Positions 55,074-64,000 of a stretch of 64,000 nt of DNA are shown in pieces; position 1 is the first letter of the stretch, and each line of letters opens with the position of its first letter. Below the pieces are notes generated by a model. It had not been told where the DNA came from, did not search any database, and saw only the letters and a list, made by a program, of their open reading frames with translations. Source of the stretch: Bacteroides congonensis. GTDB taxonomy: Bacteria > Bacteroidota > Bacteroidia > Bacteroidales > Bacteroidaceae. The DNA lies in NCBI RefSeq assembly GCF_900130125.1, contig NZ_FQXY01000010.1, positions 1,116,001-1,180,000 on the forward strand, written 5' to 3'. A program made the translations under genes and the position numbers.

Positions 55074-56264
55074 TTAAAAATAAACCTTTTCTGCCGTTAC
55101 ATATTTGTTAGCTTCTATGAGCTTACAGATATTTTCTACAGAAGCGGCAGAACGTAAGCCGTCTGCCGGTGTGTGAAAGCAGTAATCTATCAATCTGTCT
55201 AGGCTGGAAGTTGCTACGTGCATGCGGGTATCCGAAGATGCATAATAGATATATACCGTTCCGTCCTCATCTGCAATCCATCCGTTGGAGAAGAGTACGT
55301 TCGATACATCTCCTATTCTTTCTTCTCTTACGGGTGCGAGCAGATATCCTCCGGGTTCGGCAATAATCTTTGTCGGGTCTTCGAGAGACGTCATGTACAG
55401 ATAGAGAACATAGCGCAGTCCGGCGGCGCAACCACGCACGCCATGGGCGAGGTGCAACCATCCTTTTGGGGTTTTGATAGGATGAGGTCCCTCGCCATTC
55501 TTCACCTCTTTTATAGTGTGGTAGTGACGGTGGTTGATGATAATCTCTTCTTTTACTTCTGCATGAGTCATATCATCTATTAATGCCCAGCCGATACCTC
55601 CGCCGTTTCCGGCGTCAATAAAGCTGTCCTGCGGACGGGTGTACAAAGCATATTTGCCGTTGACAAATTCCGGATGCAGGACGACGTTGCGTTGCTGACT
55701 TTGGGAAATCAGGTTCGGCAGGCGTTCCCAATTCTTCAAGTCTTTGGTGCGGACGATACCTGCTTTCGCTACGGCGGAAGACAAGTCGCCCGGTGCGGCA
55801 TTCGGATCAAGGCTTTCGCTGCAGAAAATACCGTAAATCCAGCCGTCTTCGTGTGCCGTCAGGCGCATGTCGTAGACGTTCGTTTCCGACGGGTCTGTAT
55901 CCGGTAGTTGTATCGGGTATTCCCAAAAACGAAAATTGTCTATGCCATTCGGGCTTTCGGCAATGGCAAAGAATGATTTGCGGTCATTCCCTTCCACACG
56001 GACTACCATCAGATACTTTCCGTTCCATTTGATGGCTCCCGAATTCATGGCAGCATTGACTCCTATACGTTCCATAAGCCAGGGATTCGTTTCCGGATTC
56101 AGGTCATAACGCCACTCCAAAGGAGTGTGCTCGTTTGTTAAAACCGGATATTCGTATCTTTCAAAAATCCCGTTGCCTGGAAGAATTCTCTTGTTCGGGC
56201 GGGTTATCAGAGTTTCATGCGTTTCTTGTAGAAGACGTAGTCTATCGCTATATGATTTGTTCAT
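55074..56264 (-). CDS. GH130 glycoside phosphorylase, second copy
   Basis: A 396-residue cytoplasmic phosphorylase nearly the same as the one at 44700-45884; in the middle 200 residues only scattered conservative changes are seen. The proton donor is D132 in 'NVYDMRLTAHEDG'. It should release mannose 1-phosphate from a beta-mannosyl disaccharide, most likely mannosyl-glucose. It ends the second tandem locus, 74 bp after the Ig lipoprotein gene, with a strong hairpin in the gap. The high conservation against diverged surface partners suggests both loci yield the same intracellular disaccharide, though gene conversion could give the same picture. Confidence 0.87.
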   Translation of the reverse strand: MNKSYSDRLRLLQETHETLITRPNKRILPGNGIFERYEYPVLTNEHTPLEWRYDLNPETNPWLMERIGVNAAMNSGAIKWNGKYLMVVRVEGNDRKSFFAIAESPNGIDNFRFWEYPIQLPDTDPSETNVYDMRLTAHEDGWIYGIFCSESLDPNAAPGDLSSAVAKAGIVRTKDLKNWERLPNLISQSQQRNVVLHPEFVNGKYALYTRPQDSFIDAGNGGGIGWALIDDMTHAEVKEEIIINHRHYHTIKEVKNGEGPHPIKTPKGWLHLAHGVRGCAAGLRYVLYLYMTSLEDPTKIIAEPGGYLLAPVREERIGDVSNVLFSNGWIADEDGTVYIYYASSDTRMHVATSSLDRLIDYCFHTPADGLRSAASVENICKLIEANKYVTAEKVYF

Positions 56265-56278
56265 ATTCTTATCTCTTT

Positions 56279-56323
56279 ATAAAAGAATTCCGGTGCTGTT
56301 AATAGTATCCGGAATTCTTTTAT
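56279..56323 (-). terminator. Hairpin between the Ig lipoprotein and GH130 (second locus)
   Basis: ATAAAAGAATTCCGG (56279-56293) pairs exactly with CCGGAATTCTTTTAT (56309-56323), 15 bp around 15 nt. The T-rich part is inside the arm. The place matches the hairpin at 45903-45970 of the first locus, although the sequences differ. Confidence 0.6.
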
Positions 56324-56338
56324 ACTAATGTGTAAGTA

Positions 56339-57760
56339 TTATTTGGTCTCAGTTACAATATATGACCAAAGATAATTAGTTCCTTCATAGAATCTGATCC
56401 AATATTTACCATTACCATCTGTACCAGTTTCTGTTTTGTACACTTCCAAATTGTTAATAGAGATTGGTTCTACCTCCTCACCTTCTGAATTGAGATGATA
56501 TAAGGTCGGATTATCTTTGTAACCATATATAAGGCGGTTGCCTTCAAATGAAAGGACGAAGCCGTTTATATATTTCGAACCGGATTTTGTTCCTATAGTC
56601 AGGTATTCGCGTCCGTTTTTCGTTTCGAACTTACTATTAGTCGGGATACCAATGTTGCCATCAATATACCATCTTGCACATCCGTATGCATCAGCTTTAT
56701 AATTTACCTCTTTCACAATGATTTCCAAAGACTTGTTAAGCTTGTTGTCTGTCACTGTAATTGTTTGGTTGAAAGCCATCTTTTTCTCTATACCACTTAT
56801 GGTCAGTGCCTTTTTGTCATCAGAGATAACACATTCTAATGACTCGCTAGTTGTGCTAATGGTATAATCTTCGCTACCTTCCAATATTTTAATAGTTTGT
56901 GGAGTTTCGATGTCCAAGAGAGTAATGGTCGTCTTTTCTAATTTAAATTCGTCTACAACTTTAATAGCGATAGTGGCTGAGAATTCCCACTTGTCGGTAA
57001 CCGTGATTTTAGCTTCACCTTTTGAAACTCCAGTAATGCTGATTACATCACCCGATTCGGAAACTACGGCAGTAGCTATCTCTGCGTTGTCACTGGTAAC
57101 ACTATACTCACCGCTACCTGCTATGATTGCAATGTTTAGAGTTCCATTAATCGCTATTATGTCTGAAGTCTTTTCGAGTACCAACTGGTCGCATACAGTT
57201 ACATTTATTGATGCTGTTTTACCATCAGCATCAGTCACTTTGATGGTGGCGGAACCGTTGCCCACGGCAGTAACCTGCACTTTTCCTTCTGAAATCAGTT
57301 TGACCGTTACCACTTCGCCATTACTGCTTTCTACCTCATAGCCTCCGTTGCCAGCGATAATATTAACTTCAATGGGTTTTGTAGCTTTCGTCATCACTAA
57401 CTCTGTTTTATCCAAAGTTAACTCAAAATCTTCCTTTACATTTACATTGATAACAGCAGAATGTTTAGACCAGTCCGTGATAGTGACAGTTGTAACTCCA
57501 TTATTTAAACCATTCAACGTAATTTGATTGCCATTAAGAGTAGCTGTTGCTACATTCTCGTCAGCTACAGTTACGTTATAGTTGCCGTTTCCTTCTGTGA
57601 TGTTTACTATTGCTGTAGGATTTTCTCCGTCTGCTTGGATAAATACTTCTGTCTTATCCACTTTAAGATCACTATATGACGGGAGATCTTCTGAGCAACC
57701 GAACATCAGTATGGCGGAGCTTAATAAAGCTCCTGCCAAATTCATAATATTCTTTTTCAT
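56339..57760 (-). CDS. Ig-like repeat surface lipoprotein, second copy (probable SGBP)
   Basis: A 473-residue lipoprotein (lipobox ending MFGC22). It has four Ig-like repeats of about 80 residues (about 32-350), each with a strand pattern such as 'VTAVGNGSATIKVTDADGKT' or 'ITGVSKGEAKITVTDKWEFS', then a C-terminal domain ending 'GKYWIRFYEGTNYLWSYIVT'. Its N-terminus (MKKNIMNLAG...CSEDLPSYSDL) matches the shorter paralogue at 46030-47208, which has about one repeat less. It follows GH30 by 36 bp. It probably reaches out from the surface to bind the polymer; no catalytic motif is seen. Confidence 0.7.
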   Translation of the reverse strand: MKKNIMNLAGALLSSAILMFGCSEDLPSYSDLKVDKTEVFIQADGENPTAIVNITEGNGNYNVTVADENVATATLNGNQITLNGLNNGVTTVTITDWSKHSAVINVNVKEDFELTLDKTELVMTKATKPIEVNIIAGNGGYEVESSNGEVVTVKLISEGKVQVTAVGNGSATIKVTDADGKTASINVTVCDQLVLEKTSDIIAINGTLNIAIIAGSGEYSVTSDNAEIATAVVSESGDVISITGVSKGEAKITVTDKWEFSATIAIKVVDEFKLEKTTITLLDIETPQTIKILEGSEDYTISTTSESLECVISDDKKALTISGIEKKMAFNQTITVTDNKLNKSLEIIVKEVNYKADAYGCARWYIDGNIGIPTNSKFETKNGREYLTIGTKSGSKYINGFVLSFEGNRLIYGYKDNPTLYHLNSEGEEVEPISINNLEVYKTETGTDGNGKYWIRFYEGTNYLWSYIVTETK

Positions 57761-57796
57761 TCGTATTACTTCTTTTTAAATATTCAACAGCTACTT

Positions 57797-59338
57797 TTAT
57801 TTGAATCTACCAGTGATAGTTACTACACTATATTTAGGTACAGTAACAGAACGTTTGCCGCTTGATGAAGGATTCAGTTTCTTGCGCAACCATTTTACAC
57901 TGGAATTGGAAGTGTATGAAATCATACTATCAAACTCTTTACCATCAATTTCCAGCAGCGCGTCGAATCCTTTAGTTTGTGACTTGTTTACCAATACGAT
58001 GGTATATGTATCGTCTTTAATGTATGCTGACGCACTCAATTCTCTCGGGATTCTGTTTGCCGTTGTCGATACGGTTTTTACATCTACGCGTGTTGAACCT
58101 CTTTTGATATATCTGGAAAACTGTCCGATAGAGTAATAACGATCTACGCGATAAAAGTTATCACTGAAATCATATGCATTGGTTTGAAGAAGATTTTCTC
58201 CAGTTGTAGAACATTGACGTGCTCCTGCCCACCATACAACAGCACTAGTGTTCGCTTTAGTCAGGTAATCACTATAGTTCTTCGCCCATTTCATTGCATC
58301 ATTCCAAGTTTCGTCGCGAGTCTTGTCATCGCAAGTTTCTGTCTGCCATACATGAATACCTTTATCTTGGGCTGCTTTCATTGGAAGTATGTTGTCATCA
58401 ACTGTAGAATAACCGTGTCCTGCTGCAACAATATTAGCATCCACTAAACCGGGATTGCTTTTCAGTGCATTTTCTACCCATGTTACAGCATTTGCCCACC
58501 AAGGTAATTCTCCATAAATGATTTTTGTATCCTTTAAGCCTTGTCTATTCAGTTCCGGGCGTAGGTTGTTCATCGTGAAATCTGCCATTTGCTGGTTATC
58601 CCATATACAACCGTCCCATCCGCCCATGGCTTGGTCAGGTTCATTCCACCCGGAGATACCATAAACGTTGATACCGAATTTGTCTTTAAAAGCTTTTGCG
58701 AAACTGACCAGGAAGTTAGCGTATTCATCGCTATATTTGCTGTTGAAAGAGCCGCTTCCACCATTCTGTTCTTCGCCTTCGCCAAAAGATTTCCATACAA
58801 TCGGGGGAGTCCACACGGAGAAGAAGTAATAGATGTCCATCCGTTTTCTCTTACATAGATAGTCGATAATCCACAGTTGCGCATATTCTTTAAATTTGTC
58901 TGCATCCGACTTATAGAGTGTTTTTGCTTCAGAAGAATGTGCTCCCAGATGATAGTTCTCTTGTGTCTTGAAATTGAAAGTCTTTCCGTCAGCTGATGCG
59001 GATGAGGCGCATACCTCACCACGATAGACATTGAATCTTAATCCATCTTCACCATATAGGTCGTCCATAATCTGTTCACGCTTAGTACATCCGTAAACGG
59101 CTTCCGCCCAACCGAAATTACATCCGAATCCGTCGATCTCCTGATGCTTGCCTTCAGGTAGGATTCTGATAACTGATTCCGTAGCAGGCTCCGGTGACAG
59201 ACCATCATCCTCGTCAGATAGGACTACCGGATCCGGAATATACACTTCATCATTGCTCAGGCTATTGTCGTCACAAGACGTGATGCCTCCGAGCAGCAAG
59301 AACAAAGACGTGCTTACAAATAAATATATCTTCTTCAT
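57797..59338 (-). CDS. GH30-family glycosidase lipoprotein (second tandem locus)
   Basis: A lipoprotein of about 513 residues (lipobox ITSC22), paralogue of 47234-48799. Probable acid/base E233 ('GISGWNEPDQAMG') and nucleophile E334 ('VWQTETCDD'). 'QEIDGFGCNFGWAEAV', 'LRFNVYRGEVCASS' and 'FFSVWTPPIVWKSFGEG' mark the family. Between these blocks it differs much from the first copy: the residues after 'RGEV' and around the acid/base are changed, so the substrate subsites probably differ. The ATG at 59338 starts a clean signal sequence; the ATG at 59374 overlaps susD. Gap to the Ig gene is 36 bp. Confidence 0.77.
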   Translation of the reverse strand: MKKIYLFVSTSLFLLLGGITSCDDNSLSNDEVYIPDPVVLSDEDDGLSPEPATESVIRILPEGKHQEIDGFGCNFGWAEAVYGCTKREQIMDDLYGEDGLRFNVYRGEVCASSASADGKTFNFKTQENYHLGAHSSEAKTLYKSDADKFKEYAQLWIIDYLCKRKRMDIYYFFSVWTPPIVWKSFGEGEEQNGGSGSFNSKYSDEYANFLVSFAKAFKDKFGINVYGISGWNEPDQAMGGWDGCIWDNQQMADFTMNNLRPELNRQGLKDTKIIYGELPWWANAVTWVENALKSNPGLVDANIVAAGHGYSTVDDNILPMKAAQDKGIHVWQTETCDDKTRDETWNDAMKWAKNYSDYLTKANTSAVVWWAGARQCSTTGENLLQTNAYDFSDNFYRVDRYYSIGQFSRYIKRGSTRVDVKTVSTTANRIPRELSASAYIKDDTYTIVLVNKSQTKGFDALLEIDGKEFDSMISYTSNSSVKWLRKKLNPSSSGKRSVTVPKYSVVTITGRFK

Positions 59339-59364
59339 AAATTCGTTTCTTATAGTGTTATTAA

Positions 59365-61059
59365 TTATTTCCATAATGGGTTCTGTTCAACTGAAGAGTT
59401 GTTCAGTTCGCCGGAAGGAATAGGGAAATATTTATATTTTTCTTTGAAATTAGAAGCTCCTTGTTTATCGTTACCTTTCAATATCATTGAGATTTGAGGG
59501 GTAGTATACCAACGTTTGAGGTCGTCGAAACGGTGACCTTCACCGAAGAACTCTAATAGGCATTGATGTTCAATCTCTTTCATCAGGTCGATTTGTTCGA
59601 AGTCTTTCTTCGGTAAACCTGCTCTTTGGCGGATTTCGTTCAATGCCCAGTTGGCCTGATCTTTATCTGCTTCTTTGGCGCAAGCCTCAGCGTATAGCAA
59701 TAATGTTTCGGCGAAACGTATTGCACGTACATTGTTTGCTCTTCCTTCTACGTTGCCCATGTTATCGGCACTTTTTGATTTTACGTAGTGTGCGGTGTAC
59801 TTCTTCAAAAGGAACTTACCGATTTGTGCACCGCTCGATTGGCTTACATTAAAGATAGGAGCACCACCAGCCATTTTGGAGGCATTACCTGTCCAAAGAT
59901 CGTCCATTGTGAATAGACCGCCATAGAACTTTCCGTCATACCAGCCATTTTTCTCTGATACCCAGTCTCCGTATTCACTTGGAGTGAAGAACATACTGGC
60001 ATAGATACGTTTGTCATACTTTGAATCGACAAGTTTTGAATCTGTCCCGCGTGTTTCGGCAGTAAATTCGCTCACAAGGAATGCAGAAGGCATTAACTTA
60101 GCCCATCCACCCGATTTTGCAGGACCTATAAACTGTGCCAGTGAGCTTCCCAGGCTGATACCGCCTTCATTACCCCACGACATATCACCGTCGCTGCTAT
60201 ATTGTAATTCAAATACCGATTCTGCATTGTTTTCGTGGGCAGTAGTAAAGTTGTCCACGAAGTTTTCCATCAGTCTATAGCGTTTTCCCGTAGAAGGAAG
60301 ACCGAATGGATCGTAAGACGAATCTATCAGACCTTTCAGCAGCGTTTTGGCTTCGGCATACTTGTGCTGCGTTGCGTATACCTTTCCAAGTATGGTGATG
60401 GCTGTACCTTTCTCAATGCGTCCTTTTTGTTCTGCAGGGCGATTCTCGGGCAAGTTTCCGTCGTTGATGGCAGTGATCAAGTCCGTTTCAATCTGTGCCC
60501 AGATTTCAGCTTGGGGAGAAGACGTTTTGTTTGGATCATCTTCATTAGACGGAATCAGGCGCAAAGGCACATCTCCGTAGTTATTCACCAATAGGAAGTA
60601 TTGATATGCTCTTAGTGTGAGTGCTTCTCCTTTAATCGTAGCACGGTCGCTTTCTGTGATGCCGCTTGCCGGAACATTGTCGATATATCTCAACACGATA
60701 TTAGCACGCTGTATACCGGCATAAAGTGCACCGAAAGGGTCATTACCTGTTGTTGCAGAGTTTTGGAAATTAGCAATATCCCACATACTGGCTTCTTCGT
60801 TTAGTATCGTAAAGATATCGTCTCCACGGCTGTTGAGGTTTAACCATCCGTCGAATGCGCCGTAATATCCATACATTTGATACTTGATAGGCGAGTAAGC
60901 CGCAGCCAATGCGCTTTCTGCATCTGCCTTATCTTTCCAGAAGTTTTCATTGGTAAAGTGGTTCGGGTCTTTCAGATCCAGAAAAGAGTCGCTGCACGAT
61001 GTCAGCGCTCCCGAAAGGAGAGCTGATACAAGCATATATGATAACCAATTCTTTTTCAT
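59365..61059 (-). CDS. SusD/RagB family glycan-binding lipoprotein (second tandem locus)
   Basis: A 564-residue SusD-type lipoprotein (lipobox C22, 'ALTSCSDSFL'). Blocks: 'DPNHFTNENFWKDKADAESA', 'LTLRAYQYFLLVNNYGDVPL', 'RFAETLLLYAEACAKEADKD', 'EIEHQCLLEFFGEGHRFDDL' and 'KYFPIPSGELNNSSVEQNPL'. It lines up with the first-locus SusD along the whole length, with small insertions around residues 225-240 and 355-370. It is 33 bp after susC. Confidence 0.94.
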   Translation of the reverse strand: MKKNWLSYMLVSALLSGALTSCSDSFLDLKDPNHFTNENFWKDKADAESALAAAYSPIKYQMYGYYGAFDGWLNLNSRGDDIFTILNEEASMWDIANFQNSATTGNDPFGALYAGIQRANIVLRYIDNVPASGITESDRATIKGEALTLRAYQYFLLVNNYGDVPLRLIPSNEDDPNKTSSPQAEIWAQIETDLITAINDGNLPENRPAEQKGRIEKGTAITILGKVYATQHKYAEAKTLLKGLIDSSYDPFGLPSTGKRYRLMENFVDNFTTAHENNAESVFELQYSSDGDMSWGNEGGISLGSSLAQFIGPAKSGGWAKLMPSAFLVSEFTAETRGTDSKLVDSKYDKRIYASMFFTPSEYGDWVSEKNGWYDGKFYGGLFTMDDLWTGNASKMAGGAPIFNVSQSSGAQIGKFLLKKYTAHYVKSKSADNMGNVEGRANNVRAIRFAETLLLYAEACAKEADKDQANWALNEIRQRAGLPKKDFEQIDLMKEIEHQCLLEFFGEGHRFDDLKRWYTTPQISMILKGNDKQGASNFKEKYKYFPIPSGELNNSSVEQNPLWK

Positions 61060-61092
61060 ATTTTAAATTTTCAGTGTATTAATCTTAGTGTA

Positions 61093-64000
61093 TTATAAAG
61101 CTAACTGAATGCCGAATGAGAATGTACGAGGAATAGGGTAGCGTCCTTGGTCGATTCCTCTGGAGAACACATTGTAGCTTACACCGGTGGCTGAACTTTC
61201 ACCCAAGTCAGGAGTATAGCCTTTATATTTTGTCAGTGTCAGCAGGTTTTCCATTGATACGTAAAGACGCAAGTTCTGAATCATTGCTTTTTGCACCCAT
61301 TGTTTGGGGAATGTATATCCCAGGTCAATTGTTTTCAGGCGTACATAAGAACCGTCTTCCAACCATCTGTCTGTGTAAGCCAGCTTGTTGTCCGTACCGT
61401 CTGACTTAGAGAAACGTGGCATATCGGTATTTGTATTGTCCGGTCTCCAAGAGTTGGCTACGTTTGTGCTCAGGTTACCGTTGAATGCTCCTGATTCGAG
61501 ACAATAGCGCGGGTAGTTATAAATCTTGTTACCAGCCACACCGTCGATGAAGATATTGAGGTCGAAGTTGTTCCAGTCGCCACCCAGTCTCAAACCGAAA
61601 TTGAAGTTAGGAAGCGGGCTGCCTACATCGTGTTGGTCATTGGTGTCAATCTTACCGTCACCGTTCCAGTCTTTGTAGCGAACATCACCTACCTGTGCAC
61701 CTGGTTGAATCAGTTCACCGTTTCTGCCTTTGTAGTTTTCGATTTCCTCCATGCTACGGAAGATGCCATCTGTTTCTATCAAGTTGAAGTAAGACATGGA
61801 ATGACCATTTTTGAACATATTGATACCACGTCCGCCTGCTCCATGAGCCGAATAACCCGAAATAGACATATATCTACCTCCTGCTGTGATTTTAGTAACC
61901 TTGTTGTTTGCCGTACTCATGTTGGCACCAATGTAATAGTTGACTTTGTCGCCGATAGAGCTGCGCCATGTAGCAGATAATTCTATACCTTTGTTCTGTA
62001 CCTGTCCTGCATTCTTGTCAGGCATCCCGCTGAGACCAGTAGAAGATGGTTCAGGAACGGGTAATAATACGTTATTTGTGTTTTTGATATAGGCATCTGC
62101 AGTCAGAGCCAATTTTCCGTTAAGCAACATCACATCCAGACCTATGTTATAAGTTTCCGTATTTTCCCAAGACAGGTTGATTGGTGATTTAGCTTGTACG
62201 TAAGGCAATTTACCAAACCATATCGTATTGCCTTGTAGGTAGTTCATGCCGTCGCTTACTATACTTTGTGTAGGATAATAGCTCACCATTTCCTGATTAC
62301 CCAGCTTACCATAGCTCATACGTAGTTTCAACTGGTCAAAGATATTTTCTAACGGGCGGAAAAACTTCTCACGGTTGATATTCCATCCTACAGATACGGA
62401 AGGGTAGCTGCCGAAGCGGTGTCCGTCTTCAAAGCGTGACGATCCGTCACGACGGATAGAAGCAGAGAACAAATAACGGTCGTCGTAAGAATACATCACA
62501 CGTCCGAAGAGAGAAACTAAAGCCAATTCGCCGCGTGAACTGCTTGATTTCATGGTAGTCACGTTACCGGTCATGGTGTCGATAAATTTCGGAATGTCGG
62601 AGTTACTGCCATTCAGGTTGTAGACATAATCTTTCTGTGCAGAATAACCTGCCATAGCCGAGATTGTATGTTTGCCGAAAGTGCGGTCATAATTCACGGT
62701 GTTTTCAAGTACCCATGAGTCGAAGCTTGAGAAATTTTCCGAAAGATCCGGTTCTTCATTGATACCGTAGGTTCCCAAGTCATACGAATCCATATAATTG
62801 CGGTTTTTCGTATGGTTTCTTCGCAGACCCAAGTTCAACTTGTATTTCAGTCCATTGATGATTTCCGCCTGAATATAAGCGTTCAGGAAGATTTGCGTAT
62901 TTTCGCTAGAGATATCATTCACTTCGGACAAAGCATAGGGGTTCGGTAGGTTGATATCTGCTGATGTTCCCCATCCGGTAGCATTGGATGGATCGAACAC
63001 AGGAACCACAGTCGGGAAACGTAGTATGCCGTTCATAGTGTCTTGATCCATACCGCCTATACCTTTGGCAAGGCGAAGAATTAATGATTCACCTATTGTA
63101 ACACGGTTGTTGAGGAAGCTGAAGTCACTTTTCAATCGGATGTTATAAGATTCGTGACTGCTATTGCGCATGATACCGTCTTTATTCAGATAACCTCCGG
63201 AAGCGCTGAATGATGCGTTCTTAGAACCTCCTGTAACGCCTACATTTGCTTTGTACACCATAGCTGTGTTCAGCATAATGTCCTGCCAATCTGTTCCTTC
63301 GCCAACGAAGGGCACAGCGTCGGTTTCTGCACCGTAACCATCGGCTGCCAAGCCGTAGTAGTTTGCAAAGCGGCTGTATTGTTCGCCATTCAGTACGTTC
63401 AGTTTTTTAGGGTTCTGTTGAATGCCTGTAAAGAAGTTTACGTCAACTTTAGTCGGCATTTCCTTGCGCCCACCTTTGGTAGTAATCAGTACTACACCAC
63501 CTGCTGCACGAGAACCGTAGATGGCAGCCGCAGCCGCATCTTTCAGTACTTCGATAGACTGGATGTCGTTAGGGTCTACCATATTGAGATCACCGAATGC
63601 ACCGTCTATTAAGTATAATGGATCGTTATTTGATAATGAACTGATACCACGCACGTTGATGGTCGCTCCATCGTTCGGATTACCGCTTGAAGTCATTACA
63701 GATACACCGGCAATCTTTCCTTGCAGTGCATTAGCGGCAGAAGTAGTGACATCTCCGTTCAGTTCTTTCTTTCCTACAGAACTAACTGCTCCTGAGAGAT
63801 GGCTTTTCTTCACAGTACCGTAACCGATAACTATCACTTGGTCTAGTTGAACATTATCTTCTGCCATTGATACGTTGAGGGGAGCGTTGGAAGAAACTTT
63901 TCTTTCAATAGTCTTCATACCTATAGTAGAGAAGACGAGAATGTCGTTCATCTTTGCCTGTATGGTGTATTGACCATCTACATTTGAGATAGTGCCGGTG
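61093..64000 (-). CDS. SusC/RagA TonB-dependent transporter, partial (second tandem locus)
   Basis: The reading frame stays open to the right edge, so the 5' end is missing. The Met at 63951 is internal: upstream codons read TGTISNVDGQYTIQAK, the end of the carboxypeptidase-regulatory-like domain. About 968 residues are visible, with plug blocks 'VIVIGYGTVKKSHLSGAVSS' and 'IEVLKDAAAAAIYGSRAAGG' and a barrel ending 'FSFGIQLAL'. It is a close paralogue of 50498-53563. An upstream promoter, regulator and possible operator would lie beyond 64000. Confidence 0.94.
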   Translation of the reverse strand, partial: TGTISNVDGQYTIQAKMNDILVFSTIGMKTIERKVSSNAPLNVSMAEDNVQLDQVIVIGYGTVKKSHLSGAVSSVGKKELNGDVTTSAANALQGKIAGVSVMTSSGNPNDGATINVRGISSLSNNDPLYLIDGAFGDLNMVDPNDIQSIEVLKDAAAAAIYGSRAAGGVVLITTKGGRKEMPTKVDVNFFTGIQQNPKKLNVLNGEQYSRFANYYGLAADGYGAETDAVPFVGEGTDWQDIMLNTAMVYKANVGVTGGSKNASFSASGGYLNKDGIMRNSSHESYNIRLKSDFSFLNNRVTIGESLILRLAKGIGGMDQDTMNGILRFPTVVPVFDPSNATGWGTSADINLPNPYALSEVNDISSENTQIFLNAYIQAEIINGLKYKLNLGLRRNHTKNRNYMDSYDLGTYGINEEPDLSENFSSFDSWVLENTVNYDRTFGKHTISAMAGYSAQKDYVYNLNGSNSDIPKFIDTMTGNVTTMKSSSSRGELALVSLFGRVMYSYDDRYLFSASIRRDGSSRFEDGHRFGSYPSVSVGWNINREKFFRPLENIFDQLKLRMSYGKLGNQEMVSYYPTQSIVSDGMNYLQGNTIWFGKLPYVQAKSPINLSWENTETYNIGLDVMLLNGKLALTADAYIKNTNNVLLPVPEPSSTGLSGMPDKNAGQVQNKGIELSATWRSSIGDKVNYYIGANMSTANNKVTKITAGGRYMSISGYSAHGAGGRGINMFKNGHSMSYFNLIETDGIFRSMEEIENYKGRNGELIQPGAQVGDVRYKDWNGDGKIDTNDQHDVGSPLPNFNFGLRLGGDWNNFDLNIFIDGVAGNKIYNYPRYCLESGAFNGNLSTNVANSWRPDNTNTDMPRFSKSDGTDNKLAYTDRWLEDGSYVRLKTIDLGYTFPKQWVQKAMIQNLRLYVSMENLLTLTKYKGYTPDLGESSATGVSYNVFSRGIDQGRYPIPRTFSFGIQLAL

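Noticed and set aside
61093..63951. Full-length SusC starting at 63951
   Set aside because: The frame is open upstream with carboxypeptidase-regulatory-domain sequence, so this Met is internal and the gene is cut by the window edge.
1..64000. tRNA or rRNA genes
   Set aside because: Reading the intergenic gaps on both strands gave no cloverleaf with the conserved GTTCGA loop and no ribosomal RNA segments.

Overview
The window comes from a gut Bacteroides-type genome (Bacteroidales). The evidence is four SusC/SusD pairs, a hybrid two-component system, an ECF sigma/FecR pair driving a SusC with an N-terminal STN domain, serine-type sulfatases, and promoters of the Bacteroides form (-33 TTTG, -7 TAnnTTTG). 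I cannot fix the species from sequence alone.

Layout. (1) 24-1721: fumarate reductase cytochrome b subunit and an AraC regulator. (2) 1879-19323: a host-glycan locus. It holds three Ser-type sulfatases, a GH20 hexosaminidase, a LamG lipoprotein, a GH18 lipoprotein, SusD, SusC, FecR, an ECF sigma factor and a second GH18. The set fits import and breakdown of sulfated, GlcNAc-containing glycans such as N-glycans. A promoter, two hairpins and a T6 terminator lie antisense to the susC leader and look like a DonS-type cis-antisense small RNA. (3) 19527-33287: a hybrid two-component regulator divergent from a surface lipoprotein, SusC, SusD and two GH30-type enzymes. (4) 33602-39899: a core block with an HU-like/winged-helix protein and the run acetyltransferase-parE-coaD-S41 protease. 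(5) 40088-53697 and 55074-64000: two tandem paralogous loci with the same order, SusC-SusD-GH30-Ig lipoprotein-GH130. The first is followed by a sodium:solute symporter and a phosphoesterase/propeller fusion. A HicA/HicB toxin-antitoxin pair sits between them, and the second SusC runs off the right edge.

How the parts work together. In each locus SusC/SusD and surface lipoproteins bind and import glycan, a secreted enzyme cuts it, and downstream enzymes finish the job. In the tandem loci the GH130 phosphorylase has no signal peptide, so it acts in the cytoplasm. The GH130 copies are nearly the same while the surface proteins have diverged, which suggests different polymers feeding one phosphorolysis step. 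A 17-bp motif lies exactly 7 bp upstream of the -33 box both at the first susC and at the symporter operon, which links the two units in one regulon.

Limits. No searches or folding programs were run. Identities, promoters and hairpins were read by eye. Polymer substrates are inferences.
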